From contig JBHGNT010000018.1 in assembly GCA_043228905.1 (NCBI GenBank), positions 9,238,001-9,302,000 on the forward strand: DNA of 64,000 nucleotides. The letters run 5' to 3'. This DNA is from Azolla caroliniana (taxonomy: Eukaryota; Polypodiophyta). A program made the position numbers and the translations under genes. This document shows positions 45,059-57,200 of the stretch, in pieces; the first letter of the stretch is position 1; every line of letters begins with the position of its first letter. The notes under the pieces were generated by a model, which made no database searches, was not told the origin of the DNA, and saw nothing but the letters and a program-made list of their open reading frames with translations.

Positions 45059-45920
45059 GATCCATACCAACAGCAATGGATCCGACATGCTGACAAAGAA
45101 CCTACCGATGAACAGACTCAGAGTCTGTCAACGAATGACCAACTCCATCCATAGGAGTGAAGGGGGATTTTATTAGGAATATGTCCCTCCTATGGGAATA
45201 GTCGACTGGTCGGACCGAGAACCGACAATCGAAGACAAGTAGTAGCCGATTGGTCGGGCTGAGAGCCAATAGTTGAAGACAAGGAGTAGTCGATTGGTTG
45301 GACCGAGAGCCGATAGTCGAAGGCAAGGAGTAGCTGACTAGTCGAGCTGAGAGCCGACAGTTGATGTCATGAAGAGTTGAATGGGTGAGTCGATTGAGAG
45401 AGTGTCAACATGAAGAGTCAACAACAAATAATCCAAGTCGAAGACAAGACTGATTAGTCGAGCCGACTGGACAGTCGACACAGGAGTTCACTAGTCGACC
45501 AATCAACTGATTAACTGCTATTTTTATTAGTATAATAATAGGAATAAAAGTAGTAGAGGCTACACTTGTAAATAGCCCATACTGTGTACAAGTATAAATA
45601 CAGTTAGGGCAAACATGGAGAGTATCTAACAGAAGATATAATAGAGTAGAACAACAGAACAATAGAGTAGAATATAACGAAGATCTTGTGTGTTTTAGAG
45701 TGTAGAGAGAGCGTGAGAGAGAGCGGCGGAAGAGTTTGCGAACCTACCAAAAACCCTGAGCGGGTTGTCCTTTGAGATCATCAAAGAAGATCTGTATTCT
45801 CTTGTATAGTGAAATCTCTATTCCCGTGGTTTTCCCTGTTTAGGGTTTCCACGTAAAACTCAATGTGTCTCTGTGCACTTTGCATTCTGTTTGTACATTT
45901 TAGTGTATCTTGTTTGTAAA
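45059..45920 (+). mobile_element. Copia 3' end (RNase H tail and LTR) interrupted by Copia-C2
   Basis: 45078-45150 encodes SDMLTKNLPMNRLRVCQRMT, the C-terminus of copia RNase H, on the plus strand. A polypurine tract (GAAGGGGGATTT) ends at 45171. The LTR starts at 45172 (TATTAGGAATATGTCCC, TG decayed to TA) and contains the same CCGTGGTTTTCCCTG...GGGTTTCCACGT signature as the lone LTRs. It is cut at 45920 by Copia-C2 and its last few bases resume after 51513. Confidence 0.75.
45199..45374 (+). repeat. 44-bp tandem repeat, four units, in LTR U3
   Basis: Units start at 45199, 45243, 45287 and 45331, each beginning TAGYYGAYTRG and containing GAGARCCGA. They are diverged by several substitutions each. 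The related lone LTRs have no such expansion. Confidence 0.85.
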
Positions 45921-46299
45921 TGAAAAGAATGGCGTGTGGAAGCAATATAGGAAACCGAACAACAGAAAATGCAGGTTTAATGGAAAGCTTAATTCAAAAA
46001 TGATACTCAATCTGTACATCGTGTGTGTTCAATGAACACTTTTATACAAGTCCTTTCCGGACTGACAGAAGTACTAGCAGTACTTCAATGCTCATTAAGG
46101 AGCCCCTACACTAACTCCCAAATATATTCCTTGCGGAATATCTTTCCGATGGCCTCCCGGTTTCTACACTGCTCCGCCCTTCCTACGCACCGGTCTGCGT
46201 ACCGGTTTCCAACCGATCTGGCCTAACCGATCGGTCCCAACCGATCCGATCCTCGGCTTGCTCAGCCGATCCGGACGATGTTGAGCTTGTCTCTCAACA
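45921..46299 (-). repeat. Copia-C2 3' LTR
   Basis: The plus strand runs TGAAAAGAATGGCGTG ... TTGTCTCTCAACA. The minus-strand polypurine tract CTTGAGGGGGAG abuts it at 46311-46300. It carries a U3 block of about 100 bp (46160-46275) that is missing from the 5' LTR. Confidence 0.9.
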
Positions 46300-46600
46300 C
46301 TCCCCCTCAAGCTCAACTTGAGGCTCTTCTGGATCTTCCGGATCACCTGGCTCCACACCTCGCTCACGCTCCTCGGCCTGTTCGACTCCGCGCGCTTCGA
46401 CCCTTCCGGTCAGCTTGTCTACTCTGACGGCCCTTCACAGCTCCCTTGTTGTCGCAGTGTTGGCACTTCTCCTGCTGCCTTCTTTTCCGCTTGGCCCTCA
46501 GTTGATCCAATGTATCCAAATCAAACATCTGAACCGACTCGGCTACCTCCGATCGGTTTTCGCTCTCGTCCGAGTTGGTTGCCTCCAACCCGTCTTCGGT
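46300..46600 (-). other. Copia-C2 3' extension, second part, and polypurine tract
   Basis: 46588-46364 is an open frame with DQLRAKRKRRQQEKCQHCDN and DRKGRSARSRTG, related to Copia-C3 and Copia-C1 extensions. The true polypurine tract next to the LTR is CTTGAGGGGGAG at 46311-46300, the same 12 bases as the earlier copy at 46808-46797. Confidence 0.6.
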
Positions 46601-47197
46601 CTACTCGCCCTTGATGGCGTCATCTCCCCCATGCTTGGTTGGCTTCGGTTCTTTCTTTCGGCTGCTCCCCTTATGTCCGCTTTTGGACTCTTCCGCGGAT
46701 CTGCCCTCGGCTTCTGCAACTGATCCGAAATCGAATTCATCATCCAACTCGGCGTCGCGGTCTTCTCTCCCCCTTCCGTCGCGGTCGTGGTCTTCTCTCC
46801 CCCTCAAGTTCGGCAAGTCGAGGTGACGCAACCCAAGCGCACCCGAGAATTGCCGCAACTTGTCCAGTCCAAGAGGCTTGGTGAAGATGTCGGCGGTCTG
46901 CCGATCCGTGGGAACATACTGAAGTTCGACTTCACCGGAGAGAACACGCTCATGGACGAAATGGTATTGCACCTCAATGTGCTTAGTCCGTGCGTGGAAA
47001 ACGGGGTTCTTCGCGAGTTGGATGCTGCTGAGGTTGTCACAGTAGATCGTCGTCAGATCAGACACCTCCTCTTGCAGGTCCTTAAGTAGCCGCTTCAACC
47101 ATATGGCTTCGCATGTCGCGACCACCGCTCCTCGGTACTCAACTTCGGTGCTCGACAATGCAACTGTCGGCTGCTTCTTACGGCTCCACGCTATCAC
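46601..47197 (-). pseudogene. Copia-C2 RNase H fused to a charged tail
   Basis: The frame holds the RNase H second half: SRKKQPTVALSSTEVEYRGA, LTTIYCDNLSSIQLAKNPVF and TKHIEVQYHFVHERVLSGEV. It ends IFTKPLGLDKLRQFSGALGL. It then continues without a stop through a polypurine-like CTTGAGGGGGAGAG (46808-46795, read as LRGR) into about 70 acidic and basic residues. Other copia RNase H domains end near this point. Confidence 0.8.
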
Positions 47198-47399
47198 AGC
47201 ACTCCCAAGAGAGAACGCATATCCGGACGTGGATCAGCGATCGGCAGCGTTGCCAACCCAATCAGCATCGGTGTAGCCGGCCAACTGCGAGGTTGTACCG
47301 ATCTGATATAGCAGTCCCAGGTCCTTAGTGCCGCTTATGTACTGCAGTACGCGTTGCGCACATTGAAGGTGCTCCTCGGTAGGTCGCGCCATGAACTGA

Positions 47400-48472
47400 T
47401 TGATCACCCCGACCGGATAACTGAGATCGGGTTGGGTGATTGTTAAGTAGATAAGGCTTCCAACAATTTGTCAGAACCTCGTTGGGTCACATACCTTTCC
47501 GGAATTGGGGCGAAGCTTGACAGTTCTATCTAGAGGAGTCGAGACAGACTTACAGTCGGCCATCCCGAATTTGAAGAGCATACTCAGCACATAATGGTGT
47601 TGGCTGATCAATATGCCTTCAAGGGTATGGATCACTTCGATCCCGAGGAAGTAATGAAGATCCGCAAGCTGGAGCGATGCCACAAGCTGGAGCTTCACAT
47701 AGTCGATTTCACCTAGGTTGGCGCCGATGATGACCAAATCATCAACATATAGTAAAATACTGACCAGACTGAGTCGACCTTCCCGGATGAACATGGAAGA
47801 GTCCGATTTTGACGTTGCAAAGCCCATCTGACGCAGTTGTTGCGTGATCTTAGCGTTCCAGGCACGCGGGGCTTGCTTCAATCCATAAAGGGACTTCTTT
47901 AATCAACACATTGCCGATGTGTTCGTTCCGGAGTGAAATCCGGGGCGTTGTACCATGTACACCTGTTCCTCAAGCTCACCTTGCAGGAACGCATTCTTTA
48001 CATCCATCTAATGTAAGTGCCACCCCTTTGCCGCAGCTACCGCGAGCAAAACACAGACGGTCGTCATCTTCGTGACCGGTGCAAACGTCTCATCGTAGTC
48101 GATGTCGTGTTTCTGCGCGTAGCCTTTTGCCACTAACCGGGCCTTGTATCGGTTGACCGAGTCGTCGGTGTTGTACTTGACCTTGTACACCCACTTACAT
48201 CTAATCGACTTCACACCCTTCGGTGCGTCAACCAGGTCCCAGGTCTAGTTTTCCGCCAATGCGTGCATCTCTTCCTCCATCGCGGCGCGCCAATTCGCGT
48301 CCTTAGCCGCTTTTGCGTAGCTCTCCGGCTCACGCACTTCCGCTACACGGGTCATGTACGCATAATGATGCGCCATGTACTCATTGTATCCGAACCACAC
48401 AACTGGGTTCTTCTGGCGAGTAGATCGGCGTAATCGGTCATTAGCCGATGTCAAGGTCTTCTCGGCCGACAC
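47400..48472 (-). pseudogene. Copia-C2 reverse transcriptase
   Basis: It is split into pieces: 48472-48245 (ANWRAAMEEEMHALAEN), 48214-48008 ([38 protein letters not shown]) and 47881-47471 (QAPRAWNAKI, ILLYVDDLVIIGAN with the catalytic D-D, then LHYFLGIEVI). The gap between the second and third piece has stops in the region that should follow the second catalytic stretch. It is inactive. Confidence 0.85.
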
Positions 48473-48523
48473 GGACTTTGCTCTTGAAGACCCATCACCA
48501 CTTCCCTCGGAATCGCACTCGCG

Positions 48524-49618
48524 TTAGTCTGATTCATTCCTATCCATGCCGGAATCCGACACCTTCTTCTTCCCTTTCTCTGTGCGCATAAGCCATCTCC
48601 TCGGCTTCCTATGCGGGGAATGCACGACAGAGTCTCCACTACTTGCCGGTTCTTCATCGAACTGGTCGAACCGACTCAGTCGTCCATTCGGTCCACTTAA
48701 CCGAAACGAAATCGGACTCTCTTCGCAGGTCCCGATTTCAGGCTCATCCGGAGGCATCTCGGCCTCGCTGACCTCGTCGTTAGAACTCGGATTGGAGGTG
48801 AGGTTCGGAGTCGAAGGCAAGTACCAAGACGTGGACTCGTCAAACACAACGTCCTGGCTCACGCGCACTTGTTTGGTGCGCGAGTTATAACACTTATAAC
48901 CCTTCTGCTTGTCCGAGTAGCCGACCAAGATACATTTCTCAGCCTTTGCGTCCAGCTTCCTCTGTTTCTCCTTCGGCACATGCACATACGCAATGCTACT
49001 GAAAACTCGTAAGTGTCGCAAGTTCAACTTCCTTCCGAAATATAGATAGTGCGCCGACACTTTGTCTCCGATCCGGTTTTGGATGTATACTACGGTCCTT
49101 ACTGCCTCGGCCCAGTAGAACTTGGGCAAGCTCTTTTCTTCTAGCATTGCTCGTGCCGCTTCCACAACCGACTGATTTTTCCTCTCGGCCACTCCGTTTT
49201 GCTCCAGCGTGTATCTACAACTGAATTCACGCTGAATTCCCATTTGTTGTAGATAACCATTGAATTGACCGGAAAAGTATTCTTTTCCACCATCCGACCG
49301 CAGGCACTTGATCTTTCTTCCTGTTTCCGTTTCCCCAAACCCTTTGAGGTCCCTGAAAGAGTCGAAGACTTCGCTCTTCCTCTCAATGAGGTAGATCCAC
49401 GTGTGTCGCGTGTAGTTGTCGATGAAGGAGACGAAATATCGGCTCCCGCCAAGACTAATGTTTTGTGCTGGCCCCCACACATCGGAGTGTACCAAGTCGA
49501 GCTTGTTCCGGCTCCGGTTACGCTCATTGGGGAAAGGAAGTCGGTGTTGCTTCCCAAGCTGGCAGGCTTCACAAATTTGTGCCTTCCGGCCACTAAATTT
49601 GGGCAATCTGAACACCAT
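48524..49618 (-). pseudogene. Copia-C2 integrase
   Basis: An open frame of 364 codons holds the zinc site CEACQLGKQHRLPFP, the catalytic segments LVHSDVWGP, CLRSDGGKEYFSGQFN and TLEQNGVAERKNQ (D, D, E), and the C-terminal region (HLRVFSSIAYVHVPKEKQRK, ILVGYSDKQKGYKCYN). It is about the usual length for a copia integrase with linker. A stop separates it from the pre-integrase frame. Confidence 0.88.
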
Positions 49619-49636
49619 TTGTTTCGATTGCAGGTC

Positions 49637-50182
49637 TTAAAGCCGCTGGTAGTTGACGTGGCCTATCTGCTTGTGCCATAAGTCGATGTCCGACTCGACT
49701 TTTTGTCCCTTCGCGAACATTGCGGTGCCACTGTCAGTAGAGTCGAGGATGAACATCCTCCCATCTCTGCGCCCTTGCGCAATAACACAGCCTTCTTCCT
49801 CAATGAAGCACCCGAGGTGTGTAAACCGAACCTGCATCCCCTGGTCGACGATCTGCCCAACCGACACCAGATTCTTCGTGATTGTCGAGACGTGTAACAC
49901 ATTCATAAGTTTCCCTTTCTGCCCAACATGGCTCAGGGGAACTTCACCGACATTCGAGATCGGATGCGGGGTGTGGTCTCCGGTTGCGACTACTCCTGGT
50001 TGCGTCGGTTTCTCAAGGTATGAGAACCACTCCTCGTGGCACATCATGTGGTTTGACGCGCCAGAGTCAACGTACCACACCTCCTCCGACTTCGGGGTGA
50101 TCTTCTTCATTGAGTTTGCTTCATGTCTCGTTACGAAGACTGACCCTTTTCCGGCTTCTCCGGATCCTTTGGCGTAGTGCAA
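49637..50182 (-). pseudogene. Copia-C2 protease and GAG-pre-integrase
   Basis: An open frame of 181 codons contains the active site VWYVDSGASNHM with an intact D-S-G, then LHVSTITKNLVSVGQIVDQG. It ends in the pre-integrase motif DLWHKQIGHVNYQRL. Upstream it is cut off from gag by frame breaks. This domain looks undamaged. Confidence 0.85.
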
Positions 50183-50239
50183 TTGTTGCCGATTTCCTTT
50201 GTCGGTCTGTCCGGAACCTGTTCTGGACCCGGTTCTGTC

Positions 50240-51088
50240 CGAATCGGCGCGCTTTTTCCAGCACTCGCTCTCCCTGTGGCCTTTCTTGCCATAGTACTAG
50301 CATTCAACGGCGGATTTCCCTTGTTGGTTCTCGTCGCCTCGACTCCCCCTGTTTCCAGAGGGTCAGGAATTGCTGTCGGCATCACTTCGATGCCTTCTTC
50401 CTTGATCCCGTCGACCGCCTCCATTGCGTACTGACTCGCCTAGTCCGCCACGACCACCGGGCCTATCTCCCTCCGTGTACAACATCTTGTTGTCGGCATG
50501 CGTGCTTGTCAACGTGCCCGCGTGGTTCTCCTCTATAAGGAGCATCGATTGTAAGTCGAAAAACGACGGCGTATTCTCCCGTGTACACATAGCAGTTCGG
50601 AACACTCCGAACTTTGACGCCAAACCCCCGAGACAGACCTGGACCATCTCGCTTTCCTCGATGTTCACATTGATGGAAGCTAAGGATTCGCATATGTCCT
50701 TGATCTTCGAGGTATAATCAGCCACCGACAAATCGCGTTGTCGTAGGTTGCTTAACTCCTGTCGGAGCTGAAGCTTCCTGGCTGTGGTGCTCGCGGCGAA
50801 GATCTTCTTCAGATTTTCCCACGCACCCTTCGGCGTTTTTGCATCCCGAACGTAGCTTAATAGTTGTTCGCCCACACAAGACGTGAAACAGTACAGCACT
50901 CTGCTCGCCGATTGTTCCCACACCGGGAAGTCTTCGTGTGTCGATTCGGGTGCCACGTCATTCGCTCCTTTGACATAGCTCCAATAACCGTGCCCAAGCA
51001 GGTATTGGTGCATCTTGTAGGACCAAGATGCGTAGTTGGTTCTGTCGAGCTTCTCCGTCGGAAGCAAGCTAGCCATTCCCCTGTCCAT
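50240..51088 (-). pseudogene. Copia-C2 gag
   Basis: An open frame of 241 codons (51088-50363) starts MDRGMASLLPTEKLDRTNYA and contains the copia gag motifs LSVADYTSKIKDICESLASI and FDLQSMLLIEENHAG. The zinc knuckle follows after a frame break near 50310-50265. There the Cys-Trp-Tyr-Cys start has become Cys-stop-Tyr-Tyr, both changes of the G-to-A kind, ahead of GKKGHRESEC. Nucleic-acid binding is therefore lost. Confidence 0.85.
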
Positions 51089-51158
51089 CGGTTTTCTTGT
51101 TCTTCTTCGTTGGTTTTTCCTTCAAGCAAAGTCGGCTGCAGAGGTTCTCAACCCTCGC

Positions 51159-51170
51159 GCTCTGATACCA
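51159..51170 (-). promoter_or_regulatory. Copia-C2 primer-binding site
   Basis: Minus-strand TGGTATCAGAGC directly inside the 5' LTR, the standard plant copia site for initiator Met-tRNA. Confidence 0.9.
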
Positions 51171-51513
51171 TGAAAAGAATGACGTGCGGAAGCAATATAG
51201 GAAACCGAACAACAAAAAACACAGGTTTAATGGAAAGCTTAGGTTTGCATAGTACGCACGGGAGAGAGAGAGAGAGAGAGAGAGAGTAAACACAAGAACT
51301 TAATTCAAAAATAATACTCGATCTGTACATCGTGTGTGTTCAATGAACACTTTTATACAAGTCCTTTTCGTACTGACAGAAGTACTGACAGTACTTCAAT
51401 GCTCATTAAGGAGCCCCTACACTAACTCCCAAATATATTCCTTGCAAAATATCTTTCTGATGGCCTCCCAATTTCTGCACCGATCCGGCCGATGTTGAGC
51501 TTGTCTCTCAACA
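51171..51513 (-). repeat. Copia-C2 5' LTR
   Basis: The plus strand runs TGAAAAGAATGACGTG ... TTGTCTCTCAACA. It contains a 60-70 bp insert with a (GA)n tract (51261-51286) that is absent from the 3' LTR, and it lacks a U3 block of about 100 bp. Confidence 0.9.
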
Positions 51514-51518
51514 GTAAA

Positions 51519-52985
51519 TCTACGATCCCATCTCATCATTTTCTAATACTAATGTAGTATCTTTTTTTTGAAAAAAAAAGGGATATGTAATGACATTATG
51601 TATGCGTTAACACCACACAAATAGTAAGAAACCTTAGTGTGAAGCTCTTAGAGTTTAATTAGATGATTCTCAATAGTGGAATTCGTTGACAATTCTACAA
51701 CACTTGGGCATAGTCTACAGATGAGGACGACCTATGTCAACAAGGTTGTTACATTATACATTACTTCTAATCTACATGCCATCAAACTATGGTCTCTAAA
51801 CAAGTGACAAAACCAAGATTGCCAGTTAAAGTTTTTGCTTTCATGACAAGTTTGTTACAATATATATTATTTCTCCTAATCTACATGTCATCAAATTAAT
51901 GAACTCTCGGTGTTTAAACAATTGACAAAACTATCTCAACTATAGCTTGATTAATTCTCGCTTTTCTCTTTTTCTTTGTATGTGTCTAAAAATATTTCCA
52001 ATTTGGTTCCATACTAATATTTGACTTTCAACGTCAATAATAAAATTTTGGTATGTTTGTGCATGAGGATATGTGTGTGAAAACATATCATTATATTTAT
52101 TGCACATAAAAATACTATATTATTAATGCAACTAATTTAGTGTCACAACTACATAAGTCGAGGGACATGTTGAAATACTTGGCATCCTCAATCATTCTAT
52201 AGAAAAAACATGTTCCACGTGGAACATGTATGTGGCTCTCTCTACACCCATTTGTAGCAGGGATTTCCTTTGCATTGGCTTTATGATTAAGTTTTAACTA
52301 TGCATTAAGTTTATGAGGGACCATTTTAAAGAGATTCATTCTTACAATTGCATTAACGTACTTTACATGTCAACCCAAATTTTATGCTTTAATGCCTTTT
52401 GAAAACATGAGGGCTCAATTAAATTATCAATGTGTTTAGCCATAAAATAATGGTTTGAGATCAATGTTTTATAGGTAGCTCACTCAAGTTTACTTACTCT
52501 TTATGACATCTTGGTCAATTATCCATTTAGAATATGTGACATTTTCCCATATGTCAACCACTTCTTCCTCATCTTCTCCTATTGACACAACTTTAGCTTT
52601 TGATGCTGAATGGATGTTCATAAAAACTTTGACTCTTTCCCATGTGTCAACCACATCTTCTTCATCTTCTCCATGTTTGTAAAAATTTGACTATGTCAAT
52701 GACAAATTATGATTTTTGTTGATCGACAATTTAAGACTTGAGAGGGACCATTCATGTGCAAAATATTTGCATTGAAAGACCTTTAACTTTTTGCATTATG
52801 CTTAATGGAGTTTCCTTTCCAAGCAATTTAGTAGCCAAGTTTAATCATTCAAATGATTATACATGGGCTTTGTTTGGTGTTTATTACCATGACCCTCAAT
52901 GTAATGCATAAATTTATTGCTCATATATTTTTCTTCTTCTTTTCCAAAGCAAAAAATTCCTTGCATTAGTTGTAAAAGTTTACAG
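51519..52985. other. AT-rich intergenic sequence
   Basis: The first few bases finish the LTR that Copia-C2 interrupted, probably to ATCATCA near 51534. After that I see no gene or recognised repeat. Confidence 0.4.
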
Positions 52986-52989
52986 TTGT

Positions 52990-53383
52990 GAATGTTATAT
53001 AAATATCATAGAAGGGGCTAGATAGTTCCTTCCTATGTAGAGGCCCATTGATTCAAGAAAGAGAGAGGATGACCATTGTTGGATGAAGAATAAGGGTTGT
53101 CTTTGGGCTCCTTCGGATCCGCCTATGATGCTCATATATTCTTTGCCACCACAAATCCTTAGTGTTTTAATAACTATATCAAAATGGTTTTTGACCTTTA
53201 AAGCAGACAATCAAGTACATATAGAAAAAATCATCAATAAAGGTTAACAAATACCTTGACCTATTAATACCATCAAAATTGCTTGGATGTTGGAGAGGTT
53301 TATAGACATTAAGCTCATTTGCGCTACCATCAGTTCTAGCACTTTTCTTTTTAACACAAGACTCATCACAAAAAACCATACAA
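52990..53383 (-). pseudogene. Copia integrase remnant
   Basis: 53379-53179 encodes NRSRYLLTFIDDFFYMYLIV and 53210-52995 encodes FDIVIKTLRICGGKEYMS. They align with the integrase core around its first and second catalytic Asp, although the second Asp is now Cys. Flanking sequence is too decayed to follow. Confidence 0.65.
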
Positions 53384-53539
53384 CATTTTGTACGTTTCGT
53401 TTACTTCAATTCCATTGCCAAGATTTTCTCATTGTGCTTGCCAAGTGCTATATGGTGGCCCCCAACCCCCCAACAAGGGATGACAAAGAAGATAAGAGAA
53501 AGAAGAGAGTAATAACTAAAAATAATTACTTTTTTGGAA

Positions 53540-54295
53540 CATGGTTGTTTATGTACCTATATTTAACATTTAAATACGTATAGTACCTAATAATTTGTAT
53601 AGTACGTATTATACCTCAATGTTGTTCAATCAAATATCACGTACATTTGTCCAATACGATATTTAACATACATTTGAAAAAACAGGTATAATACGTATTT
53701 ATAAAAAAATGTAAGTAAAACCCCAACAAAAAGCAAAAGAAAAAAAAGATTTTAGTGAAAAAGAAGAACGGAAGAGATGACGACGAAGAAGAAGAAAAAG
53801 AGAGAAAAGAAGACAAAAACATGTCCTTGACTGTGAGTGTGATAATCACAAAAGATAGAAGAAGAAGAAGAAGACAGAAACGTATCTTGAGTGTGATAAT
53901 TGTAGATGATTCTTCAATCTATGAAGGCATAATCGTAAATAATTACAATTTGAAGTAAAACATCGTGATACACACTTACATTGATTTATAGAATAAGTGA
54001 ATGTCGGCATCCATATTTATAAGTATTTTAGGGTGTGAAATGTTCAAATGTCTTATATGCATTTTAGGATGTAGAACTATAATGTCCATCACAAAAAACA
54101 TAGATGCTTTTTATAATATTTCAAATATTTTTCAAATTGTAGAAGTATTTAACGTAAAATACGTATTTTATAAGTATTTAACATATTAACAAACGTATTT
54201 AACGGATTTTTAAATTGGGAGGTACTATACATGTATTAATACGTTATATCTGTATGGTATCCGTACCGTATCTAACATACCTAACAACCTTGTTT
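53540..54295. repeat. Possible MITE-like palindromic repeat
   Basis: The left end (ACATGGTTGTTTATGTACCTA) and the reverse complement of the right end (ACAAGGTTGTTAGGTATGTTA) are loosely similar. The interior has many TACGTATT and ATTTAAC motifs on both strands. No clear target duplication was found. Confidence 0.3.
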
Positions 54296-54299
54296 TGGA

Positions 54300-57200
54300 A
54301 TGATATACATCATCAATACATTTCACCCTCCCTACTAAGAAAGAAGTTTCCCGTTCATGTGGATTATAGTTGTTTGTTGTACCTAGTTGTTTGTTGGATA
54401 TGAAATGTCCAAGAATTTGAGATTCCAATATTTCACATGCCAATATGCATTAAAGGATTACTTGTCAAGGTTCAAAATAGGCCAACGTAGTATGTTCGTA
54501 CTCCACATTAACTCTTGTACCAATTTCACCAATCAAACTCAAGCCATTTGGTCTTGACAATGCATGTCCTTGTAAAAAAAACCTCCTCTTCCTCCTTAAG
54601 TCCATATTCACGCTATGAGATAATTGATTCTCTAGTTTTTTGTCCTAGTTTCATATTGATTCCACAAATTTCTCTAAGCATACATATGTAGTGAATCAAT
54701 GTCAATACTGAATTTGTTATATGACCATCAACATCTTCAATGTTGGGAGGACACTTGACCATTGGAGACTTTGGAACTAGAGTTTCATCTACAATGCTTT
54801 GACTTTAATCATAGTATCTACAAGCTCATGGGAACTCAAAGTGATACTCATCTTGAAGTATTACAATGTGTAGTCTATTTCATCAAGCTCACTTTCAAAA
54901 GCGCGACCATTGCTTCAACCTTCCACTTGATGTCATTTGCTTTGCTTCACAAAACATTGAATATCATTCATGTTGAGATATCAAGCTCAACTAGGTTTAG
55001 TTATATTGGTCAAACATGTAACTTAGTAGTTACATAAATAGAATCTAGTTAGAGTGTTTTAGACTTTAAACCCTTAAATGGGATTAAATTTTTGTACTTG
55101 TACTTAAGTGCGATACATTCTAGATCCCCCACTCCCAAGTTCATTTAATATAGGACTTACATCCTTGTACCTATATTCTCCTCACACATGTGCACCAATG
55201 TTGGGAAAAGTTTATAACCCCGAACGAAAATTTTCCTGCTTCTTATGATTCTAACCAGAAATTAAAAAATTTAACCGACCACTTTCCTACTAGTGATAAT
55301 GTCAACCAGAACATGCTAAAAACATTTTTTTTGCACATACCAAATTTTTTTTAGCACAAGATGAGGTAGCAACATAGATAGAGGACATTATATGAAGCAA
55401 ATTTACAAGCATAAATGGGCATTTCTCTATGAACACGCCACCAAGAATATGCATCTTTGGCTATCCTTGAACTTTGACACACTTCCTCCCCTACCCTTAT
55501 GTATGATGCAACCATATGGCTTTAAGATGCCCCATGTACATATGGACATAGAGAGTCCACTAATCATTATATTGTCCTAGATAATATATATCAAAGTATC
55601 CATTCCACATGAGATCATTTGAGTTCAATTAACAAAACCTTCCCCCCTTGATAATAGAAGCATTGTTCCATGAATCCAAAACAATCATTGATACTATTAA
55701 ACCCATTTAGTGAGTTGTAACATTTTAGTCCAAACATTGTTATTGGCCAGTTTTCACAAATGTGAAAAAGGTCAAGGCAAAATAATGGTACTACAAAGAA
55801 AAACAAATATACAAAAGCTACACATGTGGATATTGATAGTTGGATCAATTTAGGAAACTAGGATACATATTCTTTTTCATTCACTACAAAAAGACAACTA
55901 TGCAAGAAAATTACTTCTTATCACCCCCATGATAATAAAGAATATAGATGCTAACCATGAGACACGCTATTAAGAATGTCATGCTCTTGCGAAAGTCGAA
56001 AGATACATCCTTTTCCTTCTCCTTTCAATGAAGAAAGCCACCTCACTAAAATGGAAACATGGTGAGAAATTATCTCCATGATCTGGTGTTGGTATGACAC
56101 ATATGCCTTATATCCTTGTATGCGCAGCCTTTGTTCTCATCAACATTCCTTTGCTTTCCCAAAATGCCCCCCCATCACGTTGTCAGTGGAGGTATGAAGC
56201 AATGGAAGAAAACATGTGTGATTGCCACTGCTTCCCACATGATAAATACAAGTTTCCTTTCATTTACTCATCTAGGTCTCAAGCATAAACCGTTCACATT
56301 TGATATTTTCCAATTAATCTTATTGTATATCATTGTTGATTTAAGGACTTTCAGATAATATATTAGATAGAAAACAAGAATTGCGGCCCAAACCTACAAT
56401 ATATCCATCACAACATCTTGAATGTCCAATAGAAATCGATCCTCTTGCATGTTTATGATTTTGTATATTATTTGTGTGCAACAATTTTTTTTCCTAATGT
56501 TTAATTTCCCCATCCCTGATGCAAGATAATGCAAAGCTAATTTACAAACTCACCCATCCCTATTTCAATCCTTCATATACTCAAATTACATAAAACTTGT
56601 GAGGTATAACAAGCTTGAAACTACCTAAATAATTTCACTCTCAAACCAGCTTTATTTTCAAACATATCATGGAAGCTTTCAAACAAGGGTAAGAGTTTAC
56701 CGTATGAATCATGTCCTCACTATATCCACCAGTCTGCACATACAATGTCCAAAACATGTCCATCATAATCACCAATAATGTCCAAAACATGTATCAAATT
56801 CAAAACTTCATCCAATAATGTCCAAAGAAAGAGTAATACGAATCCTGTGTAATGCCTACTGTGGTTCTTCAAAACCCAACTTTCTAGGCTTCATAGCTAG
56901 TGGCATAGTCATTGTCATTCTGTATAATCGATCCCTCAAGACAGACATGGAGAAGGTTTGTTTGCTTAGTGGAAGAAAGAGACGCTACTTCTGTTGATCT
57001 CTCTCTCTCTCACTCCATAGTTCCTACATTAACATATTCTGCAAACGATGAGACGGACGATACTCTTGGTAGGTGGAGAGTAGATTCCGGTTCAAAAAAT
57101 ATGAACCGGATAGATTCCGGTTGATACGAAAACTTGGTGTGTCCCCAACCTAACCGGAACTCTAACATTGTTCCTAGGACTTTGCCCAACACTGATGTGC

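Larger units (their letters stand above)
45921..51513 (-). mobile_element. Copia-C2: full-length copia with GTAAA target duplication
   Basis: This 5593-bp element has both LTRs (45921-46299 and 51171-51513), a primer-binding site and a polypurine tract, with gag, protease, integrase, reverse transcriptase and RNase H in copia order on the minus strand. GTAAA flanks it at 45916-45920 and 51514-51518. Stops and shifts break pol, so it is not autonomous. It inserted into the LTR at 45172. The two LTRs differ at roughly 16 sites over about 240 aligned bases, nearly all transitions, plus two large indels. Confidence 0.95.

Noticed and set aside
45199-45374. A CRISPR-like array
   Set aside because: The units are contiguous and diverged, with no unique spacers; it is a tandem repeat in a plant LTR.
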